DNA of 64,000 nt, taken from NCBI GenBank assembly GCA_947044405.1, contig CAMRHE010000076.1, forward strand, positions 6,368,001 through 6,432,000. The letters are read 5' to 3'. The position numbers and the translations under genes were made by a program. The notes under the pieces are model-generated. The model saw only the letters and a program-made list of their open reading frames with translations, was not told the origin of the DNA and searched no databases. Source of the DNA: Leptodactylus fallax. Taxonomy: Eukaryota > Chordata > Amphibia > Anura > Leptodactylidae. Position 1 is the first letter of the stretch; each line of letters opens with the position of its first letter. Shown here piece by piece: positions 55,905 to 64,000 of this stretch.

Positions 55905-56690
55905 CAATTTAAGTGTTCCACTTCTTTTTAGGCAAACCTAGAATATGCCTAATCTTATTCATTCTCTATTATCCCTCCCCACTACTTGATCACTTTAGTA
56001 ACACTATCCCCCACTTTCCTTGCATCCTAGTGCACGTCATATTTTCTGCCACAAAGATACCAGCTTGGTGGATAGATTATGCTTTATGTGTGCAACCCCT
56101 TCTTTTATAAAAGAAGAATGGGCCATTCCACTACACGACAATCGCAATTTGGTCAACTCTATACCTTTTAGTAAAGATGAGCGAATTTAGGAATAGGATA
56201 AAGATATCCACCACAAGCAGCTCTGTGCATGTCCAGCGGCCATCTTGATTCTATTCTGAGTGGCTCTGCGCATGTCCGGTGGCCATTTTACTACACGAGC
56301 CAGGAGGACCAGGACATCGCAGGGAGCATGATGCAACTGCAAAGGTAGGAGTAGGAATAGCCTTTCTAAAGGCTATTCCAACGTGTCTTTAGTTTAAAAT
56401 GCGTTTCGATACCATGAAGCGTGAGGAAATCCAGATTCGATGCGAATCAAAGATTTCCTGAAATTTGGATCGAATTCCACTTCATCAGCTTCGATTTGCT
56501 CATCTCTACCTTTTAGGTCAACCTTATTTTCTCATAGATTGTAAACTTTGTGAGCAGAGCCTTGACTCCCATTGCTTGAGTCATTAGTTTGTTTGGTCAT
56601 CTGTAATGTCTGATGTGTTTTGGATGTGTAGTTCTTTGTTTCTGAAGTGCCACGGAACATGTTGGGGCCATATAACAATGATTATTATTA
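55905..56690 (+). mobile_element. L2 LINE 3' end split by a hAT MITE
   Basis: Near 55910-55945 a coding-end remnant (CACTTCTTTTTAGGCAAACC) matches the corresponding part of the L2 at 36070. After the hAT insertion the tail continues with CTCATAGATTGTAAACTTTG, GAGCAGAGCC, then CGGAACATGTTGGGGCCATAT and an ATTATTATTA tail. Strongly diverged from the copy at 35549. Confidence 0.7.
56172..56508. mobile_element. hAT-type MITE with perfect 8-bp duplication
   Basis: Ends TAAAGATGAGCGAATTT and GATTTGCTCATCTCTA. The flanks CCTTTTAG at 56164-56171 and 56509-56516 are identical. The right third (TTTCCTGAAATTTGGATCG, AATTCCACTTC) is the inverse of the left third of the MITE at 6782, so they are one family. 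GGCCATCTTGATTC and CGGTGGCCATTTTAC are a tandem pair near 56238-56292. Confidence 0.92.
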
Positions 56691-57299
56691 ATTATACCTA
56701 TAGTGGTAATATGGGAAGACATTAGTCTAAAAATGTGCTGAGACCTATAGTAGATGTCTGCAAGGTTTACAGGTGTAATTCCCAATCAGTTTATAGAGAA
56801 AGGAGGCAAAGAGAAAAAAAATTCCCCTACTGCACTAACCCTAGAATTGCCTCCTCCCTCTTCAAAGTTGAAAGCTCTTGATGTTTTTTAGGGAACCTCT
56901 GCTTAGATTATTTAACAAAAAAAAAAAACAAAAAAAAAAAACAGATTTCAATATAACCTTGTTTGGGAAACACAAAAATGTATGCTTACAAGTAGAACTG
57001 GCACTTTTGGATTCATAGTCCACTTCTGAATCAACATGATTAATAAGAGAATGGTCCTATGGGTTGGCACATTATGTGAATTGGTGAATCAATGGATTGT
57101 AGAACCAATAATCAATCTGACTTGCAAATGTAAAATAATCATATTCTGCTATCGAAAATTTGGTGAAAATTGGCAGATCAAGTGGATTGATTTGCTCATT
57201 TTTATTGCTAACATCGTTTCTCTTTTTTTTCTTTTTTTTTTTTGGTATTTTTAAAATCAGCTTTAAAAACCAAGAAGAACAAAATCTTATGTTAATAAT
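56691..57299. other. No recognisable gene
   Basis: A-runs at 56922-56942 and T-runs at 57222-57242. Unassigned sequence otherwise. Confidence 0.35.
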
Positions 57300-57665
57300 A
57301 TTTTTAGAGTAAAACATTGTTAATTAATATTAGATTAACTCGGCTGCCAACGACGATGAACAAGTTCTGCTTTGCTGATTTAAGTGAACACATATTGAAG
57401 AAATATTATTTTCTGCTGTTAATTAGCCATTTTGTATTTTGCAGAAGTTATGCCATTTTCTTAAATTAGTATATAATGGCTGAATGTTTCATTTTCAGAC
57501 AAGGTTCTAATTTTAACAACGACAGGTTAAAAGATGCAAAATGCTAATGAGTGGGGGGCATCTTCTAAAGTGTACCTGTAAGAGTATCATCATTAGTCTA
57601 ACACTGATTTTATAAAAGCTTAATTAGAATGGAAACTTGCATAAATATATACTAATATACAATAT
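57300..57665. other. Candidate conserved non-coding block
   Basis: Repeat-free sequence with CTGTTAATTAGCCATTTTG, GCAAAATGCTAATGAG and GGGCATCTTCTAAAG, plus several AT-rich homeodomain-like cores. Among the blocks listed this one looks most like a conserved enhancer-type element. Inference only. Confidence 0.33.
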
Positions 57666-58159
57666 ATTCTTCACTTAGAGGTGAGGGAATTTGTGATTAG
57701 ATTAGATTCAACAGTGTTTCAACAATGGGCAAATTGCCATACTGTATCTAAAGTGTGTAAGAGAATGGATGAAAAATGTTGACATTTGTTGTCTACTGTT
57801 GACTAATGTTGACTACTTGGTGTAGACAGGGGAGACATAACTAACAGTGCATATGTCAACAAATTACAAAAGATCATATACTTGATGTTTACGTTTCTGC
57901 TGACAGTGCCATTTGTTAAACAAGTCTCAAAAAACAGGGTCCCATCATGGATGTGAGATGGTGACCACTGACAACCAATTAATGGCCGTTGGTAGTGATG
58001 TCAGGATGGGAGGGGACTGCCACTGAGACCAGCGGTTGGCGGACACAGTCACACATCAAACACTGGGCATCATTGTACCACTCAATTCAATTAAACCCAG
58101 CTAGTAGGATCCATAGACATGAGAACAGAGTAGAATTCATTGGTAAGTATGCCATAAGC
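57666..58159. other. No recognisable gene
   Basis: 57775-57825 repeats GTTGACTA / GTTGACATTTG several times. Unassigned otherwise. Confidence 0.35.
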
Positions 58160-58300
58160 ATCCCATGACTGTGTGTTGGTTTCCTCCAGGTACTCCAGTT
58201 TCCTCCCAAACGCCACAGACATACAGGTACGGAATTTAGACTGTGGGACAGTAAGTGATGGCATCTGTAAAAGAGTAGTGGAATCTGTTGGCACGATGCG
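58160..58300 (+). mobile_element. SINE core fragment
   Basis: GTTGGTTTCCTCCAGGTACT, CCAGTTTCCTCCCAAACGCC and ACAGACATACAGG are the V-SINE-like core in plus orientation, followed by AATTTAGACTGTGGGACAG. The tRNA head is absent. The tail resembles the SINE at 1861, not the variant at 42437. Confidence 0.7.
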
Positions 58301-58849
58301 GCAAGAGAAAAAACTATGGCCATTTTCTGGATAAAATGTTATGCCAGCGTTACATAATACTTCTACATAAGATAATAGATACTAATAAACCCCAAATAGT
58401 AATTGAGCACTAATACATTGACAAGCGAAAGGGTAACAATGTTTTGAACTTTTGACTTTCAGGCTCCATATCTTACCATCTACTACAGCTTCAAACGTGA
58501 GACTACCATTATTTTAAAGACTTAGAATATAATAATAAAAAAATAATAATCCTTTAATAGTCTCGCCATGGGGAAATTCAGTGTGTTACAGCAGCAAAGA
58601 TATGCAATGCAAAAATAAGCAATACAAATACACATACAGCATATACAAGAACGTTCCAAGGTAGAGGCATTTCATTGATAGTAGACAGACAGACAGAAAG
58701 GTACAGGTAAAGAAGTAGCAGGAGGGGGGAATATCACAACAGAAAGGTATTTCAGTTTTCTGTATGGAATGATCACCGCTTAGGTCGGTGTTGGTTGTAC
58801 AGCCTAACCGCAGTGGGGAGGAAAGACTTCCGAGAGGTGAGAGAAGGTA
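58301..58849. other. No recognisable gene
   Basis: Unassigned. AATAATAAT-type low complexity near 58530-58550. Confidence 0.35.
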
Positions 58850-59033
58850 AGAATGAGTATGAGAATGTTTATTATTTGTATTCACTTTTCCTGGGCATAC
58901 TTATTATACTTTGGGATATGAAAAGAGTCTACAGTAAAATTTTGATTCATTAGTGCAAAACCCCAAAATTATGGGTTCAGCCAAACCCACGAACTTTAGA
59001 AAGTTTGTAATGAACTGGTTCACTCATCTATAC
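58850..59033. mobile_element. hAT-like MITE, right end only
   Basis: AATGAGTATGAGAATG, CTTATTATACTTTGGG, AACCCCAAAATTATGGG and the terminal GGTTCACTCATCTATA match the right halves of the copies at 1653 and 25031. Confidence 0.6.
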
Positions 59034-60042
59034 ATTCAGTATATTTTGTACAAGTGCCATCTATAGTTCAACCAATGCAAATTATTAAAGCAAAACTGGC
59101 AATAAAAAAATAAATTACAAAGCTAAAAGGTAACAAAAAATAATTCTTAAAAAATGATCCCATAATCACTTCCTCTAAGTTCATTTTAGAGGAATACTAA
59201 GAAAATATTGGTAAAAACAATCTGTTCTCAAAGAATCATAAGGATCCAGGAGAAAATAGTATTTATGCTAAAATGATCATTTCCGAGCAAAGCCCAAAAA
59301 AAGCCGTGCTACTGAAACAACAGCAGTCTTCGAGATGATAGGATGACTTTAGTGAGAGACACGGCTTCTCCTTCTGAAATCTCTATTCTCTCGTAGATCC
59401 GCAGTAAAATGATCAAGTATTGGTCTCACAGTAAACATTTACAAATGGAAAGGAACCCAGCACTAAATATACCGGAGCTTACTATTAAGGGAATATAATC
59501 CTGTGTAGACAGGCTGAGATCATTTTTAGAAACTGATACTCATCAGGGGTTTGGGAAAGATTCCACTTTCGTGTTGTAGAACTAAATCAGATGGAGGTTT
59601 TATGCTGAGATGGCAGAATTATAAAATTGACTATGTGGATGAATACCATGTCTTAGAATGATGCTCCGAATGATGTAGATTGAGATTTCAATATGTTTTT
59701 TTTATTAATCTTTAATCATACAATGTTATCTACTAAGTTATGATTGAATATTTCAACTAAACCAAAGCTTCTTGTAAATCAATGACTCCTTTGGTAATAT
59801 GGTACAGCCTATAGAATCCTCCAATGTTCTTGATTTTTGAAGTAGTGTTAAGCATAGATGACATTTTAAGATATCTGTGACAACTGTAACGGTATATGAA
59901 AATATCTGTGATTTGTATTGGTGAAACATTCTGCAAGGACAACCAAGATTTGCTTCTACATTGATACAGAAAGGACATCCTAAATATAATGTAAGTTAAA
60001 GGAAATCTATCAACAGAATCTATTACTTTCTTTATTAAATTA
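59034..60042. other. No recognisable gene
   Basis: AT-rich and unassigned. The frame 59757-59978 (-) has no motif. GGAAATCTATCAACAGAATC near 60001 is a phrase common in T2-type repeats. Confidence 0.35.
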
Positions 60043-60645
60043 AAGGGAACCTTTTAGGTCATTTTTGGACCCCTAATGCATAAATGCAAGATCCAAAGCA
60101 ATTTTCTTCAGCAATACACAGCACTGACAGCAGCAAAACGTGCAATAGAGCTAGAGAATCATAGGAGAAGGAGAAGTAGAACAAACTTTAGTCAGATTTA
60201 ATCAATTACAGACAGCTATGGAAATTGTAGATAGGAGTAAGAGATCATTTCTGTGCTGTGTGAACCAGACTGGTGCAGAAATGCAGACAATGGGTAGTTA
60301 ACCCTTTCATTGCCAATAATCTAATTTTGTCTAAGGCTTCATTTACTTCTGTGCGGGAGAACGTTGCAGTGTCCGCTGAAAATCAGCAGAGGAAAAAGTC
60401 CTGCAAAGAGGACACTTTCCTCTGCCGGTTTCAGTTTAAAAACTTCGGACAACCGACGGGCCCCCATTATAGCTGGCTGGACTATAGTGTGTTGCTGCTG
60501 TATTAGTAATCCGCCTCTCTGTTGTTTGGGTGCCCTGACGGACCTGAACAATGGAGAGGTGACACTAGAGTGTACATAGCATAAGTCTGTTTTGCAGTAG
60601 AGCAGTTTGATCTGTGACTGTCTGGGAAAGAGATTCATTTTTTTA
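60043..60645. repeat. Decayed MITE-type repeats
   Basis: TTAAAGGGAACCTTTTAGGTC at 60043-60063 is a T2-type left end without a visible partner. From about 60330, GGCTTCATTTACTTCTGTGC and an inverted inner pair (GTCCTGCAAAGAGGAC) recall the GTTCACACCTGCG family at 40580. Frames 60273-60638 on both strands are not genes. Confidence 0.4.
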
Positions 60646-60926
60646 AATTAAATTGTACATACAAACTGCTGTTCTAGGGGCAAAGCACTGATAACGTCTG
60701 TGCTATTCTTAAATATTTCCGTTTCTTAAGGTTTTAATTTTGCTCACCAAATAAGCAGTGTGACAGACACAGCCTGCTAAACTGAAAAATCTCCATTTCT
60801 TAAAGCTGATTAAAGCCTCTGAATAGAGCTACCAACGCCTCCCTGTATCATGTTCCAGTTACAGCGATGCTGATGCTGCCTGCTACTCCAAAACAGCTGA
60901 AAAATCACATTATTCCTTGCTGTACT
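60646..60926. other. No recognisable gene
   Basis: Short unassigned stretch. Nothing seen. Confidence 0.35.
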
Positions 60927-61105
60927 GCCACTCATGCTGCCACAGCTACCACCATTGTCACCACTCAGCCAGACATATCCTGCAGCCTGGTCCATCATAT
61001 TTTTCTATGCCATAAAGCCACTCATGTTGCCACAGCTACCACCACTGCCCCCATTCAGCCAGAGATGTCCTACAGCCTGCCACATCACATTCCACTATAT
61101 GGCCT
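60927..61105. repeat. 90-bp tandem dimer
   Basis: Two units start at 60927 and 61017: GCCACTCATGCTGCCACAGC, TACCACCATTGTC, CAGCCAGACATATCCTGCAG. They differ at several positions. The plus-strand frame 60867-61331 crosses both units and the next repeat; its apparent repetition of about 30 residues is a result of this. Confidence 0.8.
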
Positions 61106-61480
61106 GGGCACCACCTGGCGTAAATGCCGCGATTCACCCGTGGCGGAAATGCTGCGGAAAAATCGCGATGTTTTACAGTCAGAGCAAAATGGATGGGATT
61201 CTAGCGAATCCCATGCCCACTTTGCGGTAAAAACCGCGCTGCAGACAAGCGGCGATTTCCAAAACTGGTGCGGTTTTGGAAATTGCAGCATGTCAATTAT
61301 ACCTACGGAAACGCTGGTGGTTTCCCCATAGGTATAATTGAAACAGAAAGTCCACAGAGGAAACCTCTGCGAACTTTCTGTCTAAAGTGCTGCGGGAAGA
61401 ACCGCGATGCGTTCCCGCTGCAGTTTTTCCCACAGCGCTTTTTTTGCTGCAGGATGCCATGTAGGGTCTTAGCCTATCAC
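61106..61480. mobile_element. MITE-like repeat with nested palindromes
   Basis: GC-rich in AT-rich surroundings. Palindromic pairs include GGGATTCTAGCGAATCCC, TTCCAAAACTGGTGCGGTTTTGGAA, TATACCTACGGAAACG/GTTTCCCCATAGGTATA and GAAAGTCCACAGAGG/CCTCTGCGAACTTTC. CGGAAATGCTGCGGAAAAA and GCTGCAGTTTTTCCCACAGC lie near the two ends. No coding capacity; class unknown. Confidence 0.6.
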
Positions 61481-63669
61481 ACTGTCGAAATTAATAAAAC
61501 AAACAAAATTAGATTGAAAAAGGTCCCTGCATCAAAAAAATCTGTGCCATTATATCTTTCAATGCCAACGCCATTTTAATTTCACATCTTATCCCATGAA
61601 GAGATAATTTTTACAGCTTTTTGTTTTGGAAAGCCACTTCTTCTTCATCACTTTTCAACTAGGCTCATAGCCACAAATTTATCTCCCAGATAATAATAAG
61701 CCTGTAGCATTTATAAGTCATCAAAAATGTTGCCTCAGATTAAATTAAATAAAAATTGAAATTAAATTAATATATATATATATATTTTTTTTTTTCATGT
61801 GAGTAGAATGGCCAATCACTATGTCTATATAGCATAGATTTTCATCTGAATGAAGTCACCTTCTCAAGGTAAATACGCTCAAATAATCTTCATAATTTTA
61901 ATGTTTGTATATGTCTTAGCACCCTCTACAGTTATTTTTTACTATGGATGATTTTTCCCTTTTGCAGCTGCATTGATGTGCCAACCACGTTAGTGCCACT
62001 AAAGAAGGTCCAGTAAAAGACAGGACATTATCACCCAGGAGTGTAAATAGTGATGCACTACGGAACCCATATATTATTTGGGGTACAATGGAATCTAATA
62101 GCATATATACTAAAAATTGTATATGATATTTTTACATCTTACTTTTTTTTTGAATCCCTAAACACTACCTATATCTTACTGTTCCCATTTTTCCATTTTT
62201 CCAACACCAGTTTCTAGGTCTCTTCTTTAAAGCTTTTTCCCTCTCATAGTCTAGTAGAACTTACATATCAGCAAATAAATCTTATCATCTTAGAACACAA
62301 CTGAAATTGTTTTCATCATTCGAACTCTTACTTTACTAATAAAGTGACTGGAGATTTACTGACGTTCTCCGTGTTTATTGCTTTCCTTCATTTCTTTTCT
62401 TTTTACGATGAAAAAAGTTCACTTGAAGTTCTCGTCAAGCATTCAACCTATTGTTTCATGTTTTTGGCCATGTACCCAGATAAGTTTATACATTGCAAGA
62501 AGAATATTTGACCACTCGTAAAAAGACCATTAGCTAATATAAAACATCCTATCACTTTTCTTGTTGGAAATTTCCTCATTCTCTCCCCAACTGTTATCTC
62601 CTACCATAAAAAAAAAAAGTTGTCTTTAGGTTTATGGTTCATTGAGTAATAGCCAAATTATGGAGCTCATAAAGAACAGTATTTGCACAATTGAAGTTAC
62701 ATTAAGCTATAGTTATTGTTTATAGGTAGATAAATGAAATATACAAGTGGATTTATAGATTAAAAGGAAAATGATTAAATGCAGAAATGCAAACAAAAAG
62801 CAATTTAATGTTTCGAACTGCAGACGCTCAGAAACCACGCTACCTTATTAAACATGAAGCATTGTGAACAGAACTCTTAGTCTACCATAAGCAGTAGTTA
62901 TTAGTATAATGGTAAAAAGTATCATGAAAAAGTCTCATTTTTTGAGAAGGGACATAATGTAGATTCCAAAGCTAAATGGAAGAACATACCATCAATCTAC
63001 AGTATTGGAATCATCAACACATATAACTCCCCAAAATGAATGTAGATCACACATCAAATCTCCTAAAAAAATAGGGTTCATGCGCCAGATCTCCCAAATT
63101 AAGTACAAACTACATATTAAACCCCCTACTAGTAATTTTTAGACCCCCCAAACTCTTCCCCCAACTCTTGGGGCCTTGTCTAATATAGACGGGTATAAGC
63201 CTATTGTGGATGGGTAAGCTAAGATATTATATCCACAATGAAGACCTGGATGCCAAATCTAGTGGAATAAGGTCAAGATGTAAAGCCTGCATTCCTCATT
63301 CCTTACATGTATTTCTTTATAGACCTATGGCCAGTCATTCAGACTTTCAGACTATAGACCACACATTCAGTTACTCACCTGTCCCTGATACTGCATTTAA
63401 TTTAGCACAATGTCAGGATATTGTCTGCTGTGGTGCTGAGTGGTGATGCCACAAATAAGATGGTGGGCATACAGGAAATTTACTGCCTTGCGCAGGAATT
63501 GGGGGAGACTTAAATTTTTTCAGAAAATGTTTCTAGAGAGCATGAAAAAGTTATTTAAATAATTCCAAGCTCTGCATATACTGTGTATATTTATACTGTA
63601 TATTATATATGGTAAGATTTTTGGGCTTTCTTTGCTTTAAAAAAATTATTTCTGAAATTTGAGACTATC
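61481..63669. other. No recognisable gene
   Basis: About 2.2 kb of AT-rich, mostly repeat-free sequence. An (AT)n run followed by T lies at 61770-61795. 62330-62960 lacks any repeat signature and may hold conserved non-coding sequence. The frame 63204-63446 has no known domain. Confidence 0.35.
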
Positions 63670-63780
63670 CACATAAAGTTCTCCCTGTGTTTCCATGGGT
63701 TTCTTCTGGGTACTCAGGTTTCCTCTCTCATGCCAAAAAATATACTAATAGGCAAATTGGCTTCCTGTGGGCATTGAGGA
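63670..63780 (+). mobile_element. SINE core fragment, variant tail
   Basis: GTTCTCCCTGTGTTTCCATG, GGGTTTCTTCTGGGTACTC and GGTTTCCTCTCTCATGCC are the V-SINE-like core. GCAAATTGGCTTCCTGTGGGC follows, the tail of the 42437 and 47516 subfamily. The tRNA head is missing. Confidence 0.7.
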
Positions 63781-64000
63781 AGAGCTACTAATTTCCCTAC
63801 TACCTGGGCATTGAATCCCTTGCTGAGAAAAACACATTACAAATGTTTGTCATTGTCTTAAAAGGCAGATATCTCTTGTTTCTCACATCTCACTTTTCAG
63901 CTTTGCAGTGTAGGCTGGAAAAGGGCCAGCAGAGTCAATTCATTATCATTGCAGAGTGTGGAATTTAATAACATACAACAGCTTCAGTGTACTGCCAGAA
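63781..64000. other. No recognisable gene
   Basis: Short unassigned end of the window. Confidence 0.3.

Overview
The window looks like a repeat-rich, gene-free stretch of a vertebrate nuclear genome, most probably a frog or toad. No host protein-coding exon, tRNA, rRNA or other RNA gene could be recognised in 64 kb. The attribution to Anura is inference. It rests on the repeat mix: many TTAA-flanked elements beginning TTAAAGGGG (the T2/Kolobok type of MITE known from Xenopus), hAT-type MITEs beginning TAGAGATGAGCGAA or CAGTGGCGTAAC with 8-bp target duplications, tRNA-derived SINEs with a V-SINE-like core, L2 LINE tails, and two full-length Tc1 elements of amphibian/fish type. Base composition is AT-rich, and nearly all open frames are short and repeat-derived.

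Layout. 0-10 kb: a hAT-like MITE split by a SINE (1653-2450), several T2-type MITEs, a solo LTR with a 5-bp duplication (5759-6408) and a clean hAT MITE (6782-7185). 10-26 kb: a 240-bp Tc1 deletion derivative (10728-10967), a 440-bp segment present twice (12394 and 13838), several MITEs and long unassigned stretches. 26.5-29.7 kb: an alternating long/short tandem array split by a nearly intact DD34E Tc1 element (27146-28745), then a large hairpin MITE. 30-40 kb: a duplicated repeat carrying a Tc1 remnant, a 1.2-kb hAT element with a 31-bp minisatellite (31936-33129), an L2 LINE 3' end (35549-36400), and a second 1.3-kb hAT element with a 46-bp minisatellite (38507-39778). 40-52 kb: a 325-bp MITE with nearly perfect 92-bp arms (40580-40904), two SINEs, and a Tc1 element of the DD38E (Intruder) type split by a solo LTR (48317-50637). 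52-64 kb: a reverse-transcriptase fragment on the minus strand, T2 MITEs, an L2 tail split by a hAT MITE with a perfect 8-bp duplication, and scattered SINE cores.

The three transposase-coding remnants are all broken: one by a single-base deletion, one by an LTR insertion plus two frameshifts, and one by internal deletion. Several AT-rich, repeat-free blocks (for example 1060-1640, 26000-26560, 33400-33870, 41600-42080, 45830-46530 and 57300-57665) read like candidate conserved non-coding elements of a gene desert, but that needs a cross-species alignment. The most informative features are the nested insertions, whose exact target duplications give an order of events, and an internal sequence module shared by two MITE families that have different ends. 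I did not find a convincing new biological system.
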